A stretch of DNA of 64,000 nt. It comes from Halichondria panicea (lineage: Eukaryota; Porifera; Demospongiae; Suberitida; Halichondriidae). The notes beneath the pieces were generated by a model. It searched no databases. It was not told where the DNA came from and worked only from the letters and a program-made list of their open reading frames with translations. This document shows positions 1 through 10,497 of this stretch, one piece after another; positions within the stretch are counted from its first letter, which is position 1, and every line of letters begins with the position of its first letter. The stretch spans positions 6,932,912 to 6,996,911 of the forward strand of contig NC_087385.1 of the NCBI RefSeq assembly GCF_963675165.1, given 5' to 3'. The position numbers and the translations under genes were made by a program.

Positions 1-276
1 TTAGCCATATACCTCTCACAGCAACACGAAGCGACCTCCACTTCCCTCTATCTTCTATTTCTTCAACCTCCTGTACTGTCAGTTTGTTACTGAAAAGACC
101 AAGGCAAAAATTATTATCTACAGGTGGGCGTGGTGGCCTAAAGAAGAGCCACGCCCATCTATTCAGCAGCTGTAAGCAGATGGGCGTGACAGTACAGTCA
201 CGCCCATCTATCTAGACATCAACAAGAACTGCTAAGCTGTCTACTAACACTAACAGTATACTGTGTTCGCTAGGCA
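1..276. other. Left-edge intergenic region, possible partial minus-strand exon
   Basis: No gene is assured here. On the minus strand, a TTTTCAG at about 89-95 is followed by a reading frame open to the window edge, so this could be an internal exon of a gene lying to the left. No family is recognised. The remainder is the upstream region of FBXO36 and contains a GGGCGTG-rich inverted repeat. Confidence 0.25.
178..209. promoter_or_regulatory. GGGCGTG inverted repeat upstream of FBXO36
   Basis: Two perfect 13-bp arms (AGATGGGCGTGAC and its complement) flank a 6-bp spacer, about 70 bp before the FBXO36 ATG. A third copy of the CACGCCCATCT core lies at 150-160. GGGCGTG resembles Sp/KLF-type GC boxes, so a promoter role is inferred. 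It could equally be the remnant of a small foldback element. Confidence 0.35.
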
Positions 277-995
277 ATGGCGTCTCTAGAGAGAGTGCTG
301 GCGAGCAGTGCAAGTGATGAGGTGGTACAGAGTATGTCCTGGAAACGCAAAGTGTGTAATGGGAGAAGGCTATTCGAGGTGACAGGCCAGGCACCCTCCC
401 CCTCCAAAGACTGGGTACAACTCAAGATTACTGACAGAGGTGTTGTCTGGCGCAAGTGGAGGATCAGCATAAGAGGAGTGACTCAGGGGAAAGCCCCTAC
501 ACCACAGCCATCTGAAGTGGTCCTCTCACATACTGACTTCCAATGTGATGACACCATGCAGGTACGGTACACCACTGTATCTAGTGTATCTATATCCATC
601 CACTACTCCAGGTTGAGGTGGAGAGAGTGTTTGGTCCCAGAGTGTTGCAACAAGTCCGGCGGATTGTTGCTGGTAACCATGACAACCTGAGTTGTCTCCC
701 CGATGCTGTCTTGATAGGGATCTGTCTGTACCTTGACCTGTCGTCACTCACTCAGTTATCTCGTGTTAGCTCTCATCTGCGTGAGGTGTGTGGTGGTGAG
801 GCTCTGTGGGAGAGACTGTATGAGCAGCATCAAGGTTGTCCCAGTCATGAGGTGGCCACTCTAGCAGCTGACATTGGATGGAAGGTTGTCTTCTTCATGA
901 ACAAGCTGCAACTACAGAAAGAGGTATCTCGAAGGAGGCGCCTGCAATCCCCACTACCACCTGCTGAACCAACCAACGCTTTCCTAACACAATAA
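277..995 (+). CDS. FBXO36: F-box only protein 36 (FBXO36)
   Basis: Two exons, 277-561 and 612-995, encode about 222 aa. The intron is GTACGG...CTCCAG and joins in phase. FBXO36 is a substrate adaptor of SCF cullin-RING ubiquitin ligases; its substrate is unknown. The middle shows an F-box-like stretch (LSCLPDAVLIGICLYLDLSS). It is followed by a tail close to vertebrate FBXO36: an ALAEDTGW-like segment (LAADIGW) and an FFMNKLQLQ motif matching FFTNKLQLQ. The N-terminal GQAPSPSKDWVQLKIT also matches the family. It is slightly longer than the roughly 188-aa human protein. The start is the first ATG in frame. It lies tail-to-tail with muscleblind. Confidence 0.88.
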
Positions 996-1217
996 CTTGA
1001 ATACGTCCGTTTGTATACAATTATGAACTTCTATCAACATGTCACTTATTAGAACACATCACTTATTAGAGCACTCCTTATATAATTATGAACATGCTCA
1101 TCATCTGTTCAGTTAACTGTACACTGGGGATCAACAATTATTTCATAAAAAATCAATAATACATAAAAATGTTATACACCAAATAACAAAAATTGTATGC
1201 AACAGATTGATTGACTG

Positions 1218-4200
1218 TTAGTGTTGAATAGTTTGATGGGACACAATGGTTTGTAAGAATGTTTCTCCACCTCCACTACTACTGGAGACCTACAAGGGAG
1301 ACAAACACACAGTCATGAGAGCAAGGAGTGGGGGTGGGCTAGTACAGTAGACAAACCACTTACTGATTGTGCTGGTAGTGGGGAGGGGAGGGGGAATATG
1401 TTAGTGGGATATGACACAGGGACGAAGACAGGAGAGCTCCCACCGGGGAATGACCCTACAGGGAGGGGAGGAACATACATGATTATAGTGGGGTAACATA
1501 TAATGGGTATAGGTCTCTGAGCACACAGGCTAACCACACTACACGAGGGGCTGGGTATAGGTCTCTGAGCACACAGGCTAACCACACTACACGAGGGGCT
1601 GGGTATAGGTCTCTGAGCACACAGGCTAACCACACTACACGAGGGGCTGGGTATAGGTCTCTGAGCACACAGGCTAACCACACTACACGAGGGGCTGGGT
1701 ATAGGTCTCTGAGCACACAGGCTAACCACACTACACGAGGGGCTGGGTATAGGTCTCTGAGCACACAGGCTAACCACACTACACGAGGGGCTGGGTATAG
1801 GTCTCTGAGCACACAGGCTAACCACACTACACGAGGGGCTGGGTATAGGTCTCTGAGCACACAGGCTAACCACACTACACGAGGGGCTGGGTATAGGTCT
1901 CTGAGCACACAGGCTAACCACACTACACGAGGGGCTGGGTATAGGTCTCTGAGCACACAGGCTAACCACACTACACGAGGGGCTGGGTATAGGTCTCTGA
2001 GCACACAGGCTAACCACACTACACGAGGGGCTGGGTATAGGTCTCAGAGTACACAGGCTAACCACACTACACGAGGGGCTGGGTATAGGTCTCTGAGCAC
2101 ACAGGCTAACCACATTACACGAGGGGCTGGGTATAGGTCTCAGAGCACACAGGCTAACCATACTACACGAGGGGCTGGGTATAGGTCTCTGAGCACACAG
2201 GCTAACCACACTACACGAGGGGCTGGGTATAGGTCTCTGAGCACACAGGCTAACCATACTACACGAGGGGCTGGGTATAGGTCTCAGAGTACACAGGCTA
2301 ACCATACTACACGAGGGGCTGGGTATAGGTCTCTGAGCACACAGGCTAACCACATTACACGAGGGGCTGGGTATAGGTCTCAGAGCACACAGGCTAACCA
2401 TACTACACGAGGGGCTGGGTATAGGTCTCTGAGCACACAGGCTAACCACACTACACGAGGGGCTGTGTATAGGTCTCTGAGCACACAGGCTAACCATACT
2501 ACACGAGGGGCTGGGTATAGGTCTCTGAGTACACAGGCTAACCACACTACACGAGGGGCTGTGTATAGGTCTCTGAGCACACAGGCTAACCATACTACAC
2601 GAGGGGCTGGGTATAGGTCTCTGAGCACACAGGCTAACCACACTACACGAGGGGCTTACCAGGTAAGTACATGAAAGTGGTGGTGGATGCAGTGGGTGAG
2701 TAGTAGAGGGGGGTGCTCTGCTGGAAGCCTGGGCCCATCAGTGTTGGCATAAACATGCTCTGTTGCATACCCTGCATAAAGACAACATACTGAAATGAAC
2801 CCATGTCAATGAATAGCCACACGCTGACATTCCTGAGGATTTGTTGACAGTATTCACAGTCACATGTCACAACCTTTGAACTATGCCTAGCATACAGCCA
2901 CAATCACATGCACCTAGTCTCATGCATCAGGGGCATGCTACCTCCCACCAGCTGGGAAACACAACAATAGTGCTACCACAGCAATAGTGAAAGTTACACA
3001 GACATAACAGTAGCTGTACAGGTTACAAGTCTACCATTTAATAATACATAATTAGTGTAATAATAATATTGCAGCAGTCAGCATAAGGGGAAGTCCAGGC
3101 TGGAGCCAGCTTGCTGTGTAATGCTCATTGATATGCCAACTCTCACCTGAGGTGGTGCAAAGAGTCCAGCTGGTCTAATCAGCTCTTGGATGTGGGCAGG
3201 GGGGTGGTAGAATCTACACTGTTCCCTCGGACAGCCAGTACTGCGAGCAAAGTCTCTACACATAGTCACCGTCCCATCATGGTTCCTACGCACATAGTGC
3301 TCTGTAGGAAGACAGTCATAATAAGCACTCAATGAGAGCCTGGGACTCCCCTAAACCCAGTATGCCCACACACCCCAGCCCAAACACAAGCTCACCAGGA
3401 TGCACAAGATGGCAGAGAGACTGACTGCATTGCCCAGTGAGGTAATCACGACAAATGGAGAGTTTGTCTCCAGTGAATTGAGCAGGGAGGACACCATACT
3501 CACCATACTGAGAAGGCATGCCAGGGGCCACCTACACACAACGGAGGCAGGAACAATCATGTCAACAAAACATTTCTCAGTGTTGCAATGCAGGGAATGT
3601 TACAGGGATTAAAAATGCACGTTTTAAAAAACAATTTATTGTTATTGCATTTCCTGGGTGATCTAATAAGTCGTTAATGATTCTATACAGCGTATAAGAG
3701 AGTGACTAAGCATTTCCCTATGGAGCCTGTTAACTAGATACCTACTAACACTTTGTATGGCTTGGGGGGACTCACTGGCAACGTTTGTTGATAGGCTGGG
3801 ACAGGGTAGAAACCAGACATCATTGCTCCAAACTGCTTCCCTGCAGTCACGAGTTGCTCTTTGATGTGGGGGGGAGGATGGAAGTACTTGCAGTGATCAC
3901 GATGGCAACGATCCTGCATAAATGTGTCCATGGCTACTAGCTATCTAAAACAATATTCACGTTATTATTTATAATACTAATTATATACTATATTATATTA
4001 TATTATATTATATTTTATCGCTCCATTCAACCTTTAAGAAGTCATAGCAGCAAGTGAGCTTTCCCCCCTGGTCTATCAGGGTGCCTTTGTGAGGGTGTGC
4101 AAAGCAACAGAGCTCTCCTCTGGGACAGCCTTGGTTTAGATACTCACTGCAGATCTCCAGCTCCAACCAGGATGAGTCACGATGACTAGAGCCTTTGCTG

Positions 4201-4364
4201 GTTGCGCTCACGTACACTGGCGGCGTGGTGGGTTGATACACAAGAGAGGGGTCCATCATCAGTGAGCTGGACAGACTGGCCATAGATAAGAGTGGACTAG
4301 CTGTGCTTGATTCTTCTGAGGTGGTCAGGTCTGAATTCGACGGTGTGCTCAATGGTTCGGGCAT
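1218..4364 (-). CDS. MBNL: Muscleblind-like CCCH zinc-finger splicing regulator
   Basis: Seven exons join in phase: 4364-4032, 3913-3776, 3531-3396, 3301-3147, 2771-2660, 1455-1364 and 1289-1218, giving about 345 aa. Muscleblind proteins bind YGCY RNA and control alternative splicing. Four CCCH fingers form two tandem pairs. The first pair contains WLELEIC, CCFAH, CHRDHCKYFHPPPH; the second contains LSICRDYL and CRFYHPPAH. The family linker (GKLTCCYDFLK) and the length also fit. Finger spacings differ from vertebrate MBNL: finger 1 reads CX7CX5CX3H, finger 3 CX7CX4CX3H, and finger 4 CX8CX4CX3H. The 1.2-kb intron between exons 5 and 6 is almost wholly a 48-bp minisatellite starting at its donor. 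Reading through the penultimate donor gives an alternative C-terminus ending at 1313. The promoter is shared head-to-head with IFT80. Confidence 0.9.
1504..2656. repeat. 48-bp minisatellite filling a muscleblind intron
   Basis: About 24 near-identical 48-bp copies with a few single-base variants fill the array. In transcript sense (minus strand) it begins within a few bases of the 5' splice site TTACCTG|GTAAGC at 2660/2659. Because 48 is divisible by three, long open frames cross it. The frame of the upstream exon meets a stop in the first unit, so the array reads as intron. Most units carry one TGCT in transcript sense; the three variants with AGTACAC on the plus strand lose it. Confidence 0.95.
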
Positions 4365-4690
4365 TATTGGAGCAGCTTTGTGGTCGAAAGCTCTTCAACT
4401 AGCTGCTGAGATTTCTGTGGGCTTGCATAAACTACTACACTATGCACACTGCTTTGCCTTGTTGTCATCTTGAGAAACGAACTTTGGGAACCAGCTTATC
4501 AGGTTTTACTTGCACAATCGCTTCTAGAACATTCCAATTCAACGGAAAGCAATAGCTGTGAAATCTACTTGTAATATTGAAAACAAAAAATGCCATAGCA
4601 ATTATCGAAACTAACAAAAACACTTCCTTGAGCAACTGCAAGAAAGCAGATCTGTGCACAGTGCTAGAGCCAGCTAGTGCAGGGGAGAGC
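4365..4690. promoter_or_regulatory. Divergent promoter region, muscleblind/IFT80
   Basis: These 326 bp separate the ATGs of two divergent genes, so they must hold both promoters and 5' UTRs. No clear TATA box or other named element is seen. An open frame crosses the right half but has no recognisable product. Confidence 0.5.
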
Positions 4691-7600
4691 ATGAAACTGA
4701 AGATTAGTCTACAGAAGGACAAGAAACATATCCTGTCAGCAATATGTGTGTGTCTAGCTGCCATAGATCTACACCTCCATTGTATGCAGTATATATATAC
4801 TATGATGATTTCATCCTTAACTCAGAGCACACATAGTGATATTGTGACCTGTGTGGGATGGGCAAGTTCTGATGAGCTCTATTCTGTCAGGTAGGCCCAC
4901 TCTACACCAGCCCCTCCCCCTCACACACACACACGCCCACACACACACAGTGATGACCATCAGATACTCCGCTGGGACTTCAACTCTGGGGAAACTCACC
5001 AGGTACACTCCTCACTCCACCCACTCACAGTCTATATCCTTACTCTGTGTACGTTGGTGTAGGTGGTTCAGTTGCCTCAGGAGACATATGCCACTGACAT
5101 CCACTGGGTCCCGAGTGGTGGTAAGAAGAGAGAGTTGTTTGTGTTGGCCTGTACTGACGGTCGCTTCCTCTTCATCTCACGACTGGGTCGAGTGGAGAAG
5201 AGTGTGGAGGCTCACAAGGGCGCTGTCCTAGGGGCTCAGTGGAGCTACGATACTACTGCACTACTTACTTGTGAGTTAGTGCACTACACAGATCAGCCTA
5301 TTAGATCATGTTTGCTGCAGTGTGGTTCTTTCTTTGGTGACCATGTTAGTAGTAAAGGAGCATTAAGTTAATAACTGCAATTCAGTGATTCCAGTCCCTG
5401 TCTACTTGTCAGTAGATCCATTCTCTTGCTCAGATGGTGAGGATGGTGCTGCCAAGATATGGTCCAGAGCAGGTATGCTACGGACTATCATTGCTCAGTC
5501 AACTGGTCCAATGTACGCTGCCTGTTGGTCACCTGACTCTGATGCCATAGCCTACACCAGTGGTCGGTCATTAGTCCTCAAGCCACTGCAGCCGGCGGTC
5601 AAACCCACTCAGTGGAAGGCACATGATGGTCTTATTCTCTGTCTGGACTGGAGCTCTGCCAACAGTCTCTTAGTGTCAGGAGGGGAGGACAGGAAATACA
5701 AGGTGAGGGATCTGCTGACTGTGTGTACTGCTAGAGTGATGCTCCCTCTCTCAGGTGTGGGATAGTTATGGACGTGGTCTCTATTCTTCCTACCTTCATG
5801 ACTCTCCCATCAGTTCAGTCAAGTGGGCACCAGATGGTGAGCTTACACAAATACAATACATGGTTTAGTACTCTTGTGTGTCTGCAGGTGACTTGTTTGC
5901 TGTGGGTTCATTCAACACTCTTAGACTGTGCGACAGGACAGGGGTACGTATCCACACACACCTCACACTGTCCCCCTCCACACCCACACACACCTCACAC
6001 TACACACACATACACAGTGGTCTCACAGTCTGGAGAAGCCCGCCAGTGGAACAGTTTTCAAACTAGCCTGGACACAGGACGGCACTCAATTCTCTGGAGC
6101 GTGTGGCAATGGACAAGTCATCTTTGCCCAAGTGGTGGACAGGTAAGTGTAGAAACCACCCCCCCCCCACCATCCCTCACCTCACCACTAGACATCTTGA
6201 GTGGGACTCTCTGGAGGCATGTGTGAACCATGACAACACTGTGGATGTGAGGGACGTCACTACTGATGCAAGAGAGCATCTTGAGTTCAGTGAACGTATT
6301 ATCAAGACCTCCCTTGGTTGGGGACACCTGATTGTCACCACATCCACTCAGGCCTACATCTACAAGTCAGTATACAACACTCTCATACATGTAACACTAT
6401 CTGTGTATGTACTGACTGTGTTGCAGCTCTCGTAACTGGACAACCCCTGTGACCCTGGACATGCGTGGCTCAGTGGGACTTATACAACAATCAGAGAGAC
6501 ACTTCCTACTCACAGACAGTGCCTCAGGAGTGCAGCTTGTCTCCTATGAGGTGAGGTACCACCACACATACACACAGGGTTTCATATATATAGGATTTGG
6601 GGACTCTTTCAGCTGCCATAACTTATCCAATTTCAATGATTTTCTGATTTTCTGAAAGCTTAGAAGAAGACCTTTCAAATGGTACCATCAATTGCCAATA
6701 TTGGCCATACCATGGATAATAGCCCATGGTCCAATGCCGAAAAATGACAAATTATGGCTCCAACGAAATTTTGGATTGAAACATTATTTGTTTCTAAGCT
6801 TTCAGAAAATTATAATTGTTTGACATTGGATCAATTTATGGCTGTTGAAAGACCCCCCCCCCCCTTCACATGCACACACACACAGGGTCGTGTTGTGAGC
6901 TCCATTAAGTCTCCGGGGGTCCAGTCGTCAATGCTGAGTCAGCAAACCACCTCCCTCAGCAGGGACACAGTCGTCATAAGAGACCATCGTGATGACAAAA
7001 GTAAGTGTGTTATATTTCTCTATGTGCACACTGACAGTGATGGATCGCACTGCAGGGGTTCATGCATTTGATGCTCTGACTGGCAAAGAGTTAGGTGAGG
7101 GGAAACCCCTAGTACACAAAACAGAGGTGGTGGGTGTGGCCTTGAGTCAATGTGGACCCCCCACTGAGCGCCTCCTGGCTCTACTGGACAAGAACAATGA
7201 CCTCTACATTACCACTGTGAGAGGACCTCTTGCTAACACCACACAGGCCCTCGGTAAGAGCCTCTGAGAAACATGTCATTTGTACTGAAACTAGAAGATT
7301 AAAAGAACTGCTCCACCAGGAATTGCATTGTAGATTGCTAATAGAACACCATTTATTTATAAGATGTGCTGTACATGCTTGTCCCTCAGGTACAATGGTG
7401 AGCAGTGTGGCCTGGAACAATGGCAGTAACATTCTGGTGGGCATGTGTGACACTAAGTTCATAGCATGGTATCACCCTGGTGTGGTGTACACAGACAAAG
7501 AGCTCCTTCCACAAACACTGCTCATCAAGCAAGGAAGGTAAGAGCAGTACTCCCCTCACTGGCAAGTATGGCACTCTGTGTGTGTGTGTGCTTGCAGTGA

Positions 7601-8502
7601 GTTCTCCAAGAGTCCTCAAGTGGTAGGGTTTGTAGGTAATCAATGCACTCTGAGGAGGTCTGACGGAGCTCTCATTAGAACCAGGTGAAGTCATACCACT
7701 AATGATTCTCCTGTTCTATACTGCCCCCTCCTGTGCAGCCTGTCTCCATTACCTGGTCTCCTGCACCAGCACACCTCTGCTAGGAGATGGGAGGCAGCTA
7801 CTAAACTATGTCGCTTTGTCAAGGACCCTGCATTGTGGGCGTGTCTGGCTGCCATGGCAACGGATGCCCGGGATCTTGGCACTGCTCAGACTGCCTACGC
7901 TGCTATCAACGAGGTGAGAGGTCAACTCAAGTTAGCAAGTGTGTGCTAACATTGTCTAAATTGTATTGTATTATTATTGTAAGCTATTTAACAAGCACAT
8001 GCCCCTGACCAGTGTGTATAATTATTGTCTCGTCAGGTGGACAAGGTTCAGTTCCTCTCTCGTATCAAAGAGCTATCTAGTAGGGAGCAAAGGAATACTG
8101 AGCTGGCACTGTTTTGTCACCAGCCTACTCAGGCAGAGGCTGCTTATCTGACAGCAGGACTTGTGTACAGAGCCATTGATCTCAACCTATCTCTCTTCAA
8201 CTGGGAGAGGTGAGTCTGTATGTTCACCATAGGTCATATCTAGATACCAGTCTCTGTGTATATAGGGCCCTTGAGATTGCAGTCAAGCACAAGACACACG
8301 TGGACACTGTGCTAGCATTTAGAGAGGTCTATCTCAAGGAGATTGGCTGCTCAGAAACACTCCAGCACTTCCAACAATACTCAGGGAAGGTATGTGGTCG
8401 TGTGAGTGTGTGTTCACTAACTGTTCTCCTTCTCTGCAGCTGAGCATTGACTGGGATAAGATTAGAGCCAAGATCTCACTAGAGGAAGGAGCCACCAACT
8501 GA
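4691..8502 (+). CDS. IFT80: Intraflagellar transport protein IFT80
   Basis: IFT80 is a WD40 and TPR-like subunit of the IFT-B complex, needed to build cilia. About 17 exons follow the vertebrate protein end to end: MKLKISLQK at the start, [57 protein letters not shown] and [20 protein letters not shown] near the C-terminus. Exons run 4691-4890, 4951-5002, 5063-5270, 5434-5702, 5755-5836, 5888-5943, 6018-6142, 6192-6365, 6427-6550, 6886-7000, 7056-7253, 7390-7537, 7598-7684, 7739-7913, 8037-8209, 8266-8389 and 8440-8502, about 790 aa. Exon 1 read through carries roughly 30 residues absent from relatives, so a small in-frame intron between about 4734 and 4821 is likely. The intron at 6551-6885 holds a palindromic repeat. 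Confidence 0.95.
6575..6872. repeat. Palindromic interspersed repeat in an IFT80 intron
   Basis: One copy of a dispersed inverted repeat. Arms contain GATTTTCTGAAAGCTTAGAA and its complement around CCATGGATAATAGCCCATGG. The outer ends read GGGGACTCTTTCAGCTGCCATAACTT and a complement-like counterpart. Related copies lie at 13620-14530 and 29860-30575. No open frame of note is present, so it looks like a non-autonomous foldback or MITE-type element. Confidence 0.75.
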
Positions 8503-8694
8503 CCAACACTGACACTGTCATTATAAACTCTCTTTGATTGTTTTGGACACTCTTATTATACCACTCTTTATTAGCGTTCATTCTCTTATGTCTTATGTCT
8601 TATGTCTTATGTATAATTATTACACATCAAAAACAACAGAATAGTCAAGGAGGATAAAAACGATAATAATTATGATTGTTAGTTGCGTATTATA
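8503..8694. other. Convergent intergenic gap, IFT80/CXorf58-like
   Basis: A short 3'-to-3' gap. The only visible structure is a small tandem repeat of CTTATGT at about 8584-8611 and AT-rich sequence. Confidence 0.5.
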
Positions 8695-10352
8695 TCATGT
8701 GATATCTTCAAATGAAAGTTCTTGTGTCCATTGGTACAAGTCATCTGCTTCTAGGTCCCAGTCATCATCTTCTGCTTCCTCTTTTTCTGCCTCCACATCT
8801 CCAGAAGTGTATAATTTTCGCATCTTGTCCGCCCTCTGCTTAGCCTGACGTGACCTTCGACCCCCGTCCTTGCTACTGCATGGAGTGGCAGTCGTCTTGC
8901 GATTGCTGCAGAACAAAACTAACTCTAAATACAACAATAGCGCAATAACTGGAGGATCCATATCAGCACACTAGTCATGGTGGTTGGTACTAACAATCTC
9001 TAGACAAAAATAACCACCTCTTAAGGCTTAGGCTATAGAGAACTGAAATTGTCACCACTTAGAACATTCTGTGGGACAACACTATATAATAGTCACCTGT
9101 GAGAGGAGACAGTTTTGATGCTGGCCACTTGTTCCCTCTGAGAGTGATGTTGTGTGAGGCTGGCAGTGAGTAGTCTCAGTGACTCTCTCCCTCTCCCACG
9201 CTCCTCTAGGAATGACACGAGGTTTGCTAGTGCACTGTGTCGAGGTAAGGCAGCCAGACTCAGTCTACGCCAGCTGTTGTCCTTGCCCCCAAGGTCAGCA
9301 GGAGTCTCATCCATGTTGGACACATACTGTACACATAGGTATGGGCTTAGGGTGTGAGCAATAGGCATAACATAAATTCAAGGAAAATTAAGCGTTAAAG
9401 AAGTTAGTCCTAAGGGAAAGCATACCGTATAGCATGTAATTTTCGTGGGGCAAAATATTCATGGTTTTCGTGGTTGGAGGTCTGACCACGAATATTTTAC
9501 CCACGAATGAAGCGACCTTGCCTACCTTTACCTGCAGTGCAAGCTCCAACCACTAAAATATTACCCACGAAATGTCTCAATATTGCTGAACCACGAATAT
9601 TTTGTCCCCCAAAAATTACCCGCTATACGGTAACTCATGGCATGAACCCTGTGAACCCTGTGTTAAAGTACAACACACATAGTGCAGTGAGGACACACAC
9701 CTGCATGTACTCCTTCATGGTGGAGACATCCACTTCATCAGTGACTCCCAACACCTCGTGGTGACAAGCATCACGATACATTTGATCATAGAACACACGA
9801 TTGCCCATCTGTCGACGTGCATCCTCAGCTGCCTGTGGGTGCAACTGTGTGTAATGAGTGGGGTACATAGATTACAGTCACCTCAGATGCTGGTTTAATC
9901 ATTTTCCTGCCACTGAGGTAACAGACTCCCCCAGCCCCCTGGCCAGCACTCTGAGTGGACGTGAATATCTTGAACAAAATAAAAGGAGGAAATTCAGGTC
10001 CACTAAATCTGAACTTGATTCTGGCTCTGATGGCAGGATCTTTGAGCAGCTCTGCCTCTAATGGACTTAGTTTACGCAGCACCTCATAAGTCAGAGAGTG
10101 CTCCTGCACAACACAGTACACTCGTAGTGAGTATAGACACACACACTCAGATCACGCACTTACAGCAGCACACACTGCCTCCTTGAGGAGCCGGAATATC
10201 CTCCTCCCTCGCATCCTGATCCACCATTGCTCAATGCGGTACACAGCTCTCAACATTTCCTCTGTCGTTGGTTGAGATGTAAAACTATTTACTGGGCCGA
10301 TGTATCCAGAGCGTGTGGCTGGAACTCCCTTGCCCTGTAGCTGGGCGGCCAT
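8695..10352 (-). CDS. CXorf58-like: CXorf58/C11orf65-family protein
   Basis: Five in-phase exons, 10352-10164, 10103-9882, 9832-9701, 9326-9097 and 8905-8695, give about 327 aa, close to human CXorf58. The family has no settled function; expression in ciliated or testis tissue is the usual report. Matches include an N-terminal IQ-like helix (RIEQWWIRMRGRRIFRLLK), the core SPLEAELLKDP and RFSGPEFPPFILFKIF, and an acidic C-terminal tail with MRKLYTSGDVEAE and LYQWTQELSFEDI, also found in C11orf65. The third intron carries a small inverted-repeat MITE. An X-box-like site sits just upstream of the ATG, consistent with but not proving a ciliary role. Confidence 0.8.
9423..9632. mobile_element. MITE with TACCGTATAGC terminal inverted repeats
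   Basis: A 210-bp element begins TACCGTATAGC and ends GCTATACGGTA, with AT-rich subterminal repeats of GAATATTTT and CCACGAA. It sits in an intron. Termini match those of the 2-kb element at 17293-19245, so it is probably a non-autonomous derivative of the same DNA-transposon family. A TA target duplication is possible but not certain. Confidence 0.8.
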
Positions 10353-10360
10353 CTTAGCTG

Positions 10361-10374
10361 GTCGCTACGGCAAC
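10361..10374. promoter_or_regulatory. X-box-like RFX site upstream of CXorf58-like gene
   Basis: GTCGCTACGGCAAC lies 9 bp upstream of the gene's ATG. The right half matches RGYAAC exactly and the left half GTNRCC at five of six positions, with a 2-bp spacer. RFX factors use X-boxes to drive ciliary genes in animals. Binding here is inference from the match alone. Confidence 0.4.
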
Positions 10375-10497
10375 AAAACAATAAAATGTTTAGTGTATCG
10401 ACCTTTACCATTTCTTATGGCTTTTTTCTGTGCCCCAAACAATTTCACAGTTGAATAGTTGAATCAATCCTACACTAGACACACACAAAATCCTAAT

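Noticed and set aside
1313-2641. A 442-codon open frame on the minus strand through the 48-bp repeats
   Set aside because: The unit length is a multiple of three, so frames stay open by chance. The upstream muscleblind exon ends at a strong donor and its own frame stops in the first unit. Only the last part of this frame is a real exon.
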